A stretch of 12,449 nucleotides of DNA. Source: Bacteroidia bacterium. Lineage in GTDB: Bacteria; Bacteroidota; Bacteroidia; Bacteroidales; Azobacteroidaceae. The translations under genes and the position numbers were made by a program. Positions 1-7,752 of the stretch are shown in pieces. Position 1 is the stretch's first letter; every line of letters starts with the position of its first letter. The stretch spans positions 1 to 12,449 of the forward strand of contig BNWW01000053.1 of assembly GCA_025999115.1 (NCBI GenBank), given 5' to 3'. The notes below the pieces were generated by a model, which saw only the letters and a program-made list of their open reading frames with translations, did not search any database and was not told the DNA's origin.

Positions 1-3000
1 CGTTGAGCATACCCGACAACGCCACTACACTTGTGGTTCGCTATTTAGGAACAAAAGATCAGGAAGTAGCCGCAGGTAGCAACCTGAACATTGTGTTGAA
101 GGCTGCAGACACTTCATTGGATGAAGTTGTTGTGGTAGCGTATGGGACACAAAAACGAAGTACAATCGTTGGTTCTGTAAAGTCCGTCAAAGGAGAGCAG
201 ATAGCAGGTATTTCAACATCGGATGTAACCAATGCCTTACAAGGTGCAGTAGCTGGTGTGCAAGTGGTAAACGGAAGCGGACAACCCGGTACCGGAGCCA
301 CTATTCGTATCCGGGGCGTGGGTTCTATCAATGGTGGTTCAACTCCCTTGTACATTGTGGATGGAGCGCCTTACGAGGGCGACTATATGAATTTGCTCAA
401 TCCACATGATATCGAAAATATTACCGTATTGAAAGATGCCTCGGCAACCGCTATCTACGGGGCGCGAGGCGCCAATGGCGTTGTGTTGATTACAACCAAA
501 AGCGGTACGGGTACCGGCAAAGCGAGAGTAAATGTGGAAGCTAAATGGGGTAACTCAAGCCGGGGCGTTCCCAATTACAACGTAATGACAGACCCTGCCA
601 TGTATTACGAAACAGCATATAAGGCATTGTACAATTCTCAAATTTATAACGGTTCGGCTGCAGCCGACGCATTTGCGTATGCCGATGCCAATTTCCTGTC
701 ACAAAATGGTGTTGGTTATCAAATTTACACGGTTCCCGATGGAGAACGTATCATCGGAAGTAATTTTAAACTCAATCCGCAAGCAAAATTAGGCTATTCC
801 GATGGAGATTATTTTTATTCTCCCGATAATTGGGAAAACGAAACACTAAAATCCAATAACTTGCGCCAAGAATACAATTTTTCAGTACAAGGTGGAGGCC
901 CGGAAACTCAATATTTTGTATCGGCCGGATATTTGGATGATCCGGGTTTAATTAACGGATCGGGATTCGAACGTTATACCATTCGCGCTAAAATTGATTC
1001 GCAAGCCAAGAAATGGTTGAAAATCGGCGCTACCACTTCATACGCCAATTCGGCTTATCAAAATCCGGGTTATCAAGCCGAATGGGGAAGTACGGGTAAT
1101 GTGTTTGCCAATGCTAACTTAATGGCGCCTATCTATCCGTTTTATGTGCGTAATGCCGATGGTTCTTTGAAAATCGACAGTCGAGGAATTCAGGTTTATG
1201 ATGCCGGTACAACTACCAATTCGATTCGTCCCGGTTCGGCTCCTCGTGGAAACAATGCCATCAATTTGCTTTTGAACGATAACAATGCCGTTACCGATCA
1301 TTTTAGCGGCAATGTTTATTTGACACTGACTCCAATCGAAGGATTGTCGTTGACTGCACGAATTTCTCCCGAAGCGGCCAATGTTCGCAGTAATGCTCTT
1401 AGCAATCCGTTCTACGGAAGTGTTTCTTCGCAAGGCGCAGTAGCGGTTGGTCATGATCGTTTATTCTTGTTGAACCAACAATATTTGGCCAATTACAAAA
1501 AGACAATTGCCGATATACATAAAATAGAAGTGTTGGCCGGTTATGAATCGTTTTCTTTACTTAAACAATCGTTATCCGCCAGCAACGACCATTTGTATAG
1601 TCCGTATATCGGTGAATTGAATAACGCCTTCGGTACACAGCCGGTTAGCGCTCAAGCGAATTCAAGTTCCGAGCATTTCGCTACAGCCGGTTACTTCGGT
1701 CGTTTGCAATACGATTTGTTAGATCGTTATTTCTTTAATGCAACTGCTCGTCATGAAGGTTCATCGCGTTTTGCTCCCGACAAACGTTGGGGCACTTTTG
1801 CCAGTGTTGGCACCGGTTGGTTAATCAGTAAAGAATCGTTTATGAGCGAAACGAGGGATTGGCTTGAAGAATTGAAATACAAAATCAGTTACGGAACCCA
1901 AGGTAATGACCAGTTACGCAATTATTACGCCTTCCGCGATTTGTATTCGATTGCGTATAATAGTGATACCGGCGAATATACAAAGGTTCTTTGGCAAAAA
2001 GGAAATCCCGATTTAACGTGGGAAGCTCAGCAATTATTTAATACAGGATTTGAATTTTCTATTTTTGACGGCAAACTGAGTGGAGGAATTGAATATTTCA
2101 GCCGCTTAAATTCGGATATGTTATTTAATGTACCGATGCCTCCCAGCGCCGGATATGCTTCCGAACCTAAAAATGTGGGCTCCGTATTGAATAATGGTGT
2201 TGAAATAGATTTAAATTCGGAAATATTCAGAACAAATAATATTAAATGGTCGGTTTTTGTCAATGCAACCAATATTAACAGTAAAATACTTAAATTGCCC
2301 GATAATTATAAACCGACGGAAACAGATCCGATTGGCGGTATCAAAGGACTTGCATCTATCATGAAAGAAGGCGGTTCGCTCAATCAATTATATACGGTAG
2401 AATATGCAGGCGTTGATCCGGCTACAGGACAAGCTTTGTATTATGTTGATCCCGACAAAGGCGACCGCAGTACAACGGCCAACTATGCGGATGCCAAACA
2501 AACCGATTTGGGCGACATTAGTGTAAAATGGTATGGTGGTTTCGGAACTTCTCTCGATGTTTTCGGTTTTGATTTGGGAGTACAATTTGCTTACCAATTA
2601 GGCGGCAAGGCATACGACGGTTCCTATCAGGAATTGATGCACACGGGAAAACAAGTCGGTCGAAATTGGCATTTGGATATTCTCAATGCTTGGACTCCTG
2701 AAAATACAAATACAAATATTCCCCGTATCGATTCCGCAGACGATCATGATCAGAAAACATCAAACCGTTGGGTGGTAAGTACCGATTATTTGAGTTTAAA
2801 TAACTTAACTCTCGGTTATACATTGCCTTTTAAATTGACGAAAAAATTGCAAGTAGATAAATTGCGTGTCTATGTTTCAGGCGACAATTTGGCTCTTTTT
2901 TCTGCCCGTAAAGGTTATGACCCGCGCCAATTACAAAATGCTTTTGCAACAGGCGTCGCTGTTTCTACCTCATCGGGTAACTATGTTTACAGTCAGTTGA

Positions 3001-3035
3001 GAGTTATCTCCGGAGGTATTTCTATTACATTTTAA
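1..3035 (+). CDS. SusC/RagA-family TonB-dependent outer-membrane transporter (5' partial)
   Basis: This is the outer-membrane barrel of a SusCD-type importer, which takes up oligomers with TonB-derived energy. The frame is already open at the left edge (first whole codon at 3), and the first visible residues are the end of a carboxypeptidase-regulatory-like domain. The TTG at position 3 is therefore not a real start, and the signal peptide lies outside the window. Of 1010 visible residues, the TonB-box-like DEVVVVAYG is at about 40-48 and the plug domain at about 50-168, with LYIVDGAP near 116 and IYGARGANGVVLITTKSG near 151-168. The rest is the beta-barrel, ending in a hydrophobic/aromatic strand with terminal F (GGISITF), as expected for insertion by the BAM machinery. 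The stop is 26 bases before the SusD gene, so the two should be co-transcribed. The family call is very secure. The substrate cannot be read from the sequence. Confidence 0.96.
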   Translation, partial: LSIPDNATTLVVRYLGTKDQEVAAGSNLNIVLKAADTSLDEVVVVAYGTQKRSTIVGSVKSVKGEQIAGISTSDVTNALQGAVAGVQVVNGSGQPGTGATIRIRGVGSINGGSTPLYIVDGAPYEGDYMNLLNPHDIENITVLKDASATAIYGARGANGVVLITTKSGTGTGKARVNVEAKWGNSSRGVPNYNVMTDPAMYYETAYKALYNSQIYNGSAAADAFAYADANFLSQNGVGYQIYTVPDGERIIGSNFKLNPQAKLGYSDGDYFYSPDNWENETLKSNNLRQEYNFSVQGGGPETQYFVSAGYLDDPGLINGSGFERYTIRAKIDSQAKKWLKIGATTSYANSAYQNPGYQAEWGSTGNVFANANLMAPIYPFYVRNADGSLKIDSRGIQVYDAGTTTNSIRPGSAPRGNNAINLLLNDNNAVTDHFSGNVYLTLTPIEGLSLTARISPEAANVRSNALSNPFYGSVSSQGAVAVGHDRLFLLNQQYLANYKKTIADIHKIEVLAGYESFSLLKQSLSASNDHLYSPYIGELNNAFGTQPVSAQANSSSEHFATAGYFGRLQYDLLDRYFFNATARHEGSSRFAPDKRWGTFASVGTGWLISKESFMSETRDWLEELKYKISYGTQGNDQLRNYYAFRDLYSIAYNSDTGEYTKVLWQKGNPDLTWEAQQLFNTGFEFSIFDGKLSGGIEYFSRLNSDMLFNVPMPPSAGYASEPKNVGSVLNNGVEIDLNSEIFRTNNIKWSVFVNATNINSKILKLPDNYKPTETDPIGGIKGLASIMKEGGSLNQLYTVEYAGVDPATGQALYYVDPDKGDRSTTANYADAKQTDLGDISVKWYGGFGTSLDVFGFDLGVQFAYQLGGKAYDGSYQELMHTGKQVGRNWHLDILNAWTPENTNTNIPRIDSADDHDQKTSNRWVVSTDYLSLNNLTLGYTLPFKLTKKLQVDKLRVYVSGDNLALFSARKGYDPRQLQNAFATGVAVSTSSGNYVYSQLRVISGGISITF

Positions 3036-3061
3036 TCATTCATAAATTAAAAAATTGAATC

Positions 3062-4735
3062 ATGAAAATAAGAAGTTTTATATCAATCACGGCAATGGCT
3101 GCATTGGCTATTGTTTCTATTCCTTCTTGTCAAGATCTTGACCAACACTTTGAAGGAGGAACAATGGATGATGAACAAATTCAAGCAACAGTAGAAGCAT
3201 TGCCCGAAAGAATTAATGCCGCGGTGAGTGGCATGTATGCCCTTTTAGGACAGCCTGACGGATATTTCAGGAGAGGTAACAACGGCGCTCGTGCCGATGA
3301 TTTCGGCTACCCCTGTATTGCATTAGGTCAGGATTTGAACAGCGGCGATATGACTAACCTCGTATCGGATTATGACTGGTTTAATGTTGCCCTCGAATGG
3401 ACAGACCGTACGCCAACCTATGCCAATCCTACGATTCGTTTGGGTTTGTTTTATCGTGTACTTTATGCAACGAAAGATGTTTTAAGTTCGATTCCCGATG
3501 AAACGGAAAATGCCGATTTGAAAGCAAAACGCGGGCAAGCCAAAGCGTTACGCGCATTTTCTTATTTGTCGTTAGCTCCCTATTTCCAATTCAAATACAA
3601 AGGCAATGAAGACAAACCGTCTGTTCCGCTAATCAAAGAAGGTATTGATCCGCGAAACAATCCTCGTGCTCCTTTGAGTGAGTTGTATGCGAATATTATT
3701 GCTGACTTGACCGATGCCATCGCCGACTTGGATGGATATGTCCGCCCCAATAAAGGCATTATCGACCAACAAGTCGCTTATGGTTTGCGAGCAAGAGCTT
3801 ATCTGTATATGGAAGAGTGGGAAAAAGCTGCAGATGATGCTACAAGTGCATTAAAAGGCTACACGCCTTACGGAATCAACGAACTGACCGCTCCCGGTTT
3901 TTATAATGCAAGCGACCACAACTGGATATGGGCATTGTTATTGCCGGCTGATATAATTGACGGAGCGCCCGAACCGCTGGCATCATGGCCATCTCAATTA
4001 GGTTCGTTCTCCGGCTATGCATACGTTCCTTATGCAGGTATTTATCGGAGTATCAATTCTTTATTGTACAAAAAAATTCCTGCTACCGATGTGCGTAAAG
4101 CTTGGTGGCTGGATGAAAATAAAACATCTCCATATCTCGAAAGACTCACATGGAAGGATGAAGAAAAAAACATCACTTATACCGGACAGGAAATTGCAGA
4201 TGCAAAAATTGCAGATGTGAAAGAGCCGATGGATAAATACGCCAACGTAAAGTTCGGCCAACGTAAAGGAGTGGGAACACCCTACAACGAAGGCGACTGG
4301 TGTATGATGCGTGCCGAAGAACTGATATTTATCAAGGCCGAAGCTACGGCACACATTAATTTAGGTGGTGGAAAACAGATATTGGAAGACTTTGTAAAAA
4401 CATATCGTAATCCGGCCTATACAAGTTCTGCCGCTTCCATTGATGATTTTACCAACGAAGTATGGTTACAGCGTCGTATTGAGCTTTGGGGCGAAGGTTT
4501 TGCAATGGCCGACATCATGCGTTTGGGTAAAAATGTTGTACGTTTCCATCCGGGCGATACGGGAAGTAATGTTCCTGAAACCTACCGGTTCAATATCTCT
4601 GCAAGTGATCCTTGGATGCTGTTGCGCTTTGTACAAACCGAAACTACCAACAACGTAGCGGTAATAAACAACGAAGGCGGAACTCAACCGAAGCAGAACG
4701 ACGGCGCAAGTTTGACGGATGGTGTAACAGATTAA
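3062..4735 (+). CDS. SusD/RagB-family surface nutrient-binding lipoprotein
   Basis: This is the predicted lid and ligand-binding partner of the preceding SusC-like barrel, on the cell surface. The 557-residue product has a lipoprotein signal peptide with the lipobox-like SIPSC (Cys23), followed by QDLDQ, an acidic tract of the kind that sends Bacteroidetes lipoproteins to the surface. SusD hallmarks are visible: the TPR-type helix RGQAKALRAFSYLSL at about 157-171, the MMRAEELIFIKAEA helix near 416-429, and RRIELWGEGFAMADIMRLGK near 471-490, which matches the conserved C-terminal SusD signature. The length is typical. The ATG follows an AT-rich leader with no Shine-Dalgarno site, which is normal for the phylum. 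It lies 26 bases after SusC and 27 bases before the next lipoprotein gene. Ligand specificity is unknown. Confidence 0.96.
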   Translation: MKIRSFISITAMAALAIVSIPSCQDLDQHFEGGTMDDEQIQATVEALPERINAAVSGMYALLGQPDGYFRRGNNGARADDFGYPCIALGQDLNSGDMTNLVSDYDWFNVALEWTDRTPTYANPTIRLGLFYRVLYATKDVLSSIPDETENADLKAKRGQAKALRAFSYLSLAPYFQFKYKGNEDKPSVPLIKEGIDPRNNPRAPLSELYANIIADLTDAIADLDGYVRPNKGIIDQQVAYGLRARAYLYMEEWEKAADDATSALKGYTPYGINELTAPGFYNASDHNWIWALLLPADIIDGAPEPLASWPSQLGSFSGYAYVPYAGIYRSINSLLYKKIPATDVRKAWWLDENKTSPYLERLTWKDEEKNITYTGQEIADAKIADVKEPMDKYANVKFGQRKGVGTPYNEGDWCMMRAEELIFIKAEATAHINLGGGKQILEDFVKTYRNPAYTSSAASIDDFTNEVWLQRRIELWGEGFAMADIMRLGKNVVRFHPGDTGSNVPETYRFNISASDPWMLLRFVQTETTNNVAVINNEGGTQPKQNDGASLTDGVTD

Positions 4736-4762
4736 TAATAAACAATTAATAATTGATTGAAT

Positions 4763-5635
4763 ATGAAAAGTATAAATAAATTTGGAACAATATTGTTGGC
4801 AGTAGTTGCTCTCTTTGCCGTATCGTGCGACGAAGAAATAGTGCGCGACCCGTCGCCCGAAGCCAATTCCAACAGTCAAGGCGTATTTTTTCCTGAGCAG
4901 GATAAAAGCGCTTTAACACTGGGCGTATCTGATGCCGTTTTTGAGGTAAAATTAGCTCGCGAAGTATCTGAAACGGCTTTGACCGTAGCCTTGAAAAGTT
5001 ACGGAAAAGATGCGGACAAATTTACCGTACCTGCCAGCGCATCATTTGCAGCAGGCGAAAAAGTAACTTCCGTAGAAGTTACTCTCGGCGATATTAAATT
5101 GCTGACAACCTATCAGTTTACCATTCAGATAGATGATGCATCGCAAATAGCTAACCCTTATGTAGAAGATGCCGGCTATGCTATTTTGGCGTTAAGTATT
5201 CTGAAAGAAGATTTTGTGCCTTATGCCGACGGCATTTATACCGATCCGTTTTGGAATACCGAACCGGAAACGGAAATTGTGTTGGAATACTCGGCTGCAA
5301 CCGAATTGTATCGCTTGCAAGGTTTGTTTGATGGTGGCGGAGAAGCGTTCTTATTTGGATGGGATGGCGACAAAACCATTACCGTACAAGATGGAAGCGG
5401 GCCTAAACTTGCTGCTTACATCGCCGGCGGTTATGATGCCGATGCTTATTATGACGACACCTATGGATGGGTTTATGCATATTTTGTAAAAGACCAGACA
5501 AGAGTTGTCGGTGGCGCTTCTCTGGCTTACAATGCTGCTACTAAAACATTCACTTTCCCTATTTTCTGGGGTTTCGCTTCCGGAAGTGGTTTCGGATGGA
5601 AAGTATCTACTTATCAAATAACCAGTCTGTATTAA
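4763..5635 (+). CDS. SusE-position surface lipoprotein, Calx-beta/Ig-like N-terminal domain
   Basis: This predicted 290-residue lipoprotein is third in the Sus-type operon, where SusE-like accessory glycan- or peptide-binding proteins normally sit. I start it at the ATG at 4763. An in-frame TTG two codons earlier gives no better signal peptide. The N-terminus has a hydrophobic stretch and the lipobox-like FAVSC (Cys22), then DEE, a surface-export-like acidic tract. Residues of about 35-125 look like a beta-sandwich of Calx-beta or immunoglobulin type (VFFPEQDK, FEVKLARE, YQFTIQIDD). From about residue 155 the protein changes to a Gly-, Tyr- and Trp-rich all-beta region that begins YADGIYTDPFW and ends in KVSTYQITSLY, which could be a ligand-binding face. 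I recognise the architecture but not a named family. Binding is inferred from position. Confidence 0.8.
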   Translation: MKSINKFGTILLAVVALFAVSCDEEIVRDPSPEANSNSQGVFFPEQDKSALTLGVSDAVFEVKLAREVSETALTVALKSYGKDADKFTVPASASFAAGEKVTSVEVTLGDIKLLTTYQFTIQIDDASQIANPYVEDAGYAILALSILKEDFVPYADGIYTDPFWNTEPETEIVLEYSAATELYRLQGLFDGGGEAFLFGWDGDKTITVQDGSGPKLAAYIAGGYDADAYYDDTYGWVYAYFVKDQTRVVGGASLAYNAATKTFTFPIFWGFASGSGFGWKVSTYQITSLY

Positions 5636-5665
5636 TTTAGTATAACAATTTAAATAGAGTTTTAT

Positions 5666-6802
5666 ATGAAGACCATATCAAAATATTTTTTGCCGCTGTG
5701 CCTTTTTTCAATATTTGTTTCGTGCTTTTTTTCTTGCGAACAAAAAGAGGAAGTGCCGACGGTAAGCAAAGCTTCCGAATTAAAAGTAGATTCTATCTCC
5801 TATGAATACGCAGCTCTTTCGTGGGGAGGAGAAGTAGGTGTATATCAGGTTTTAATTTCTGCCGACGGATCACTTGTTAAAGATACCGTTGTTTCGGCAC
5901 ACAAACTTGGCGTATTTCTTAAACCGGGTACTGCTTATACTTGGCAAGTTGCCAATGTAAATGCCGGTGTGAAAAGCAATTTTATAGCCGGACCCGGTTT
6001 TGCTACTACTGCAGTACAAGATCCAGCCGATTTGCAAGTTTCGGACATAACCATAGAAAGTGCCATGCTGTCGTGGATAGGGTATGACGACGAGTATTAC
6101 CATATAGTAGTTTCTTCGGGTACTGCTGTTATCGACACCTTGGTGTTAGGCGCTTCGCTCGAAGCCGAAGGTTTGCTACCTACGACTACCTATTCGTGGA
6201 ATGTTACGCTGATTTTACCCGCCTATACTTCGGCAAGTGTTGCAGGAGAAGAATTTACAACTCTTACTCCTCCTGATTTGAGTATTGCCGATGTTACAGG
6301 AACGTATGATGTCGCCATTAACAGTTATTGGTATGGAACCGATTATTCTCCCGAAGAAGGCATTGTTATAGAAGAAACAAGTAATTCCGATATACTGTTA
6401 ATCAAGAATTTGCTTGATGCGGGAACAGCCATCGAAGCAGTATTTGACCCCGAAGCAGGAACGCTAACTGCCGACGATGAGCAATTACTTTTGGAAGGAT
6501 TTGATTTGGGAGAAGAAGGAAGCCCTGAATTGTATGATATTTATTTTGTCAATGCAGATGCTGCAGCTCCGGTTGTATTCAATATTCCGGAAGCAGGTAA
6601 GATTACATCTCCGGTTCAAATGTGGGGTTATTATCTGGTTCCGGTTGTTGAAGGTGAAGGCGAAGAGGGCTTTTATGATGTATATACCGAATCTACTTGG
6701 ACACGTACTTCAACCGATACCTCCCCATCCGGTGTGAAAGCGTTGGTTAAAAAGAATGTAACGAAGCATTCGTGGAAACAAACACGGAAATTCAGTAAAT
6801 AA
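5666..6802 (+). CDS. Surface lipoprotein with two FN3-like repeats (SusF position)
   Basis: This 378-residue predicted lipoprotein is the last gene of the Sus-type operon, 30 bases after its neighbour. The signal peptide ends in FFSC (Cys24; Cys20 is a less likely alternative). EQKEE follows, resembling the Gln-Lys-acidic surface-export signal described in Capnocytophaga. Two tandem fibronectin-III-like domains are visible at about 36-116 and 119-200. They share the pattern L-x-V-x-x-I, then A-x-LSW, then P-T/G-x-x-Y-x-W-x-V, then F-x-TT or FTTL, so they look like an internal duplication. From about 205 a different all-beta domain begins with VTGTYDVAINSYWYG. The last 25 or so residues are unexpectedly basic (ALVKKNVTK, KQTRKFSK). 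It probably extends the binding surface around SusCD. No enzyme motif is visible. Confidence 0.78.
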   Translation: MKTISKYFLPLCLFSIFVSCFFSCEQKEEVPTVSKASELKVDSISYEYAALSWGGEVGVYQVLISADGSLVKDTVVSAHKLGVFLKPGTAYTWQVANVNAGVKSNFIAGPGFATTAVQDPADLQVSDITIESAMLSWIGYDDEYYHIVVSSGTAVIDTLVLGASLEAEGLLPTTTYSWNVTLILPAYTSASVAGEEFTTLTPPDLSIADVTGTYDVAINSYWYGTDYSPEEGIVIEETSNSDILLIKNLLDAGTAIEAVFDPEAGTLTADDEQLLLEGFDLGEEGSPELYDIYFVNADAAAPVVFNIPEAGKITSPVQMWGYYLVPVVEGEGEEGFYDVYTESTWTRTSTDTSPSGVKALVKKNVTKHSWKQTRKFSK

Positions 6803-6834
6803 CAATTATCAGTTATCTAAACTAAAATCAAAAA

Positions 6835-6862
6835 GGGTATTCTTTGCGGGATACCCGCTTTT
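6835..6862 (+). terminator. Likely terminator of the Sus-type operon
   Basis: GGGTAT (6835-6840) can pair with ATACCC (6851-6856). Alternatively GCGGG (6846-6850) pairs with CCCGC (6854-6858) around ATA, followed by TTTT. An A-rich stretch precedes the structure, and on the minus strand the first stem is followed by TTTTTGATTTT, so it could work in both directions. It lies 32 bases after the stop of the last lipoprotein gene. Confidence 0.6.
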
Positions 6863-6916
6863 GGTTCTGTGATCGAAGCTACTTATGTAGATAAAAAGTA
6901 AAACTGTAAAAAATCG

Positions 6917-6964
6917 ACAAGTCCTGAAAAAGCGTTATCAATTTAAGGCTTTTTTAGGACTTGT
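6917..6964. repeat. 17-bp inverted repeat with 14-base loop
   Basis: ACAAGTCCTGAAAAAGC (6917-6933) is the reverse complement of 6948-6964 except at one position, where the RNA would form a G-U pair. The loop is 6934-6947. The T-run lies inside the 3' arm rather than after it, so this is not a standard terminator. It could be a stable RNA hairpin, the remnant ends of a small mobile element, or a protein-binding site. Its left flank also shares 11 bases with position 7720. Confidence 0.75.
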
Positions 6965-6974
6965 TAATTATCAT

Positions 6975-7006
6975 AGGGATGCTTTCCGAGCTCCCTATTT
7001 TCTTTT
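6975..7006 (+). terminator. Possible second terminator-like stem-loop
   Basis: AGGGA (6975-6979) pairs with TCCCT (6992-6996). After a one-base bulge, GC (6981-6982) pairs with GC (6990-6991), leaving a 7-base loop. ATTTTCTTTT follows directly. The stem is short, so this is tentative. It would back up the terminator at 6835 and insulate the next promoter. Confidence 0.4.
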
Positions 7007-7048
7007 AATGGAAATTTCTTTTCAGTAACCTTTTTTTACATATACTTC

Positions 7049-7079
7049 TTTGCAAAATAAAAACAAATCCATATCTTTG
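7049..7079 (+). promoter_or_regulatory. Consensus Bacteroidetes promoter for the small antitoxin-like gene
   Basis: TTTG (7049-7052), a 19-base spacer and TATCTTTG (7072-7079) match the primary-sigma consensus of Bacteroides (TTTG, about 19 bases, TAnnTTTG) at every defined position. Transcription should start near 7085, giving a leader of about 45 bases to the ATG at 7129. The remainder of the gene-free stretch 6803-7128 outside this promoter and the stem-loops shows nothing I can name. Confidence 0.72.
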
Positions 7080-7128
7080 TCAATTCGATAAGAAATTAAG
7101 ATAAAATTTAACTAATAAATTAATCATT

Positions 7129-7290
7129 ATGGCACGAGAAATAGCTGAAACCCCTATTTTAAGAGGTAAAGATGCAAAACGGTTTCGCGAAGCAATGGAG
7201 CATATTACGCCATTGTCGAAAGAAGAGTTGGAGGAGCAGAGAAAAGCGTATGAATGGGCAAAAAAAATTGCAACTTTTTATTTACCATAA
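7129..7290 (+). CDS. Small antitoxin-like protein (53 aa)
   Basis: This short gene encodes 53 charged residues beginning MAREIAETPILRGKDAKRF and ending KKIATFYLP. It resembles, from memory, small Bacteroidetes proteins of the form ETPILxGxDAxRF followed by an acidic/basic helix (here LSKEELEEQRKAYEWAKK, about 29-46), often encoded just before a toxin-like GNAT or PIN gene. There is no signal peptide or membrane segment. The start is supported by the well-placed promoter at 7049-7079 and an AT-rich leader. The GNAT pseudogene begins 15 bases after the stop, which implies one operon. The antitoxin role is inferred from size, charge and position, since no DNA-binding fold is recognisable. Its 3' end (7251-7284) is duplicated at 8237-8268. 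Confidence 0.7.
   Translation: MAREIAETPILRGKDAKRFREAMEHITPLSKEELEEQRKAYEWAKKIATFYLP
7251..7284 (+). repeat. Direct repeat copy 1 (inside the small gene)
   Basis: TGAATGGGC, eight A, TTGCAAC, then T5-ATTTA. It matches 8237-8268 apart from one A fewer there and one T-to-C change after TTGCAAC. In this copy the sequence encodes the C-terminal EWAKKIATFYL of the antitoxin-like protein. The two copies are in the same orientation, about 986 bases apart. Confidence 0.75.
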
Positions 7291-7305
7291 AATTCGCATA
7301 ATCTT

Positions 7306-7651
7306 ATGAATTTATTTGAAACTGAAACTCCAAATTTGACATTAGACCAATTAACAGAAGATATAGCAATTGGTTCTTTTGAGAGTGAGGATGAAGAACT
7401 AAACGATTTCTTGCAGAATGATGCAAAAAATTATTTGACATCACTGTTAGCTGTAACTTATCTAATAAGAACGTATTGTAAGAGAGATGTACACCAGCAA
7501 ACAACAACAATCCGGCTGCCGGTTTATTACTGTCGATGCATACAGAAGCGCGTTGCCTTTTTACGAGAAAAATGAGTTCAGATACTTGACTGATAAAGAT
7601 AAATCCGGTGAAACCCGAGCGATGTATTTCGACTTGAAAGCAGTAAATTGA
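7306..7651 (+). pseudogene. GNAT-family N-acetyltransferase, internally deleted and frameshifted
   Basis: Two pieces of one GNAT acetyltransferase are visible. The N-terminal part begins with the ATG at 7306 and reads to about 7470, including SFESEDEELNDFLQNDAKNY and LLAVTYL, a pattern typical of toxin-like GNATs. The C-terminal part is in the next frame (about 7469-7651) and reads SGCRFITVDAYRSALPFYEK and then RYLTDKDKSGETRAMYFDLK, the family's closing region. Together the pieces give roughly 115 residues, against about 170-180 usual. Some 60 residues, including the acetyl-CoA-binding motif, are missing and the frames do not join. The simplest reading is one internal deletion, not a multiple of three, near 7465-7480. 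If translated from 7306 the product is 89 residues with a nonsense tail. It should have no acetyltransferase activity. Confidence 0.82.
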
Positions 7652-7720
7652 TCTGAATCGGTATTTTTCTGTTTATATTTTTATTTATTTGATATTTAAT
7701 GAAATATAATCACACTTGAA

Positions 7721-7752
7721 CTTGTCGATTCCAATAACTTTACTTAATTTTG
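7721..7752 (+). promoter_or_regulatory. Promoter for the HEPN-like gene
   Basis: TAATTTTG (7745-7752) matches the -7 consensus TAnnTTTG. CTTG (7721-7724), 20 bases upstream, is a near match to the -33 box TTTG. Transcription would start near 7758, about 30 bases before the ATG at 7791. The -33 element lies inside the 11-base sequence shared in inverted orientation with 6912-6922. The rest of 7652-7790 is AT-rich with no gene. Confidence 0.6.

Noticed and set aside
4757..4762. TTG start for the third Sus-operon gene
   Set aside because: It only adds two residues before a normal ATG at 4763 that begins a good lipoprotein signal peptide.
4466..4879. 137-codon minus-strand frame across the SusD/third lipoprotein junction
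   Set aside because: It overlaps the 3' end of SusD and the start of the next gene, with no domain or promoter. It is a shadow frame.
7487..7651. Independent 54-codon gene from the ATG at 7487
   Set aside because: The sequence is the C-terminal end of a GNAT acetyltransferase, so it is part of the pseudogene rather than a separate gene.
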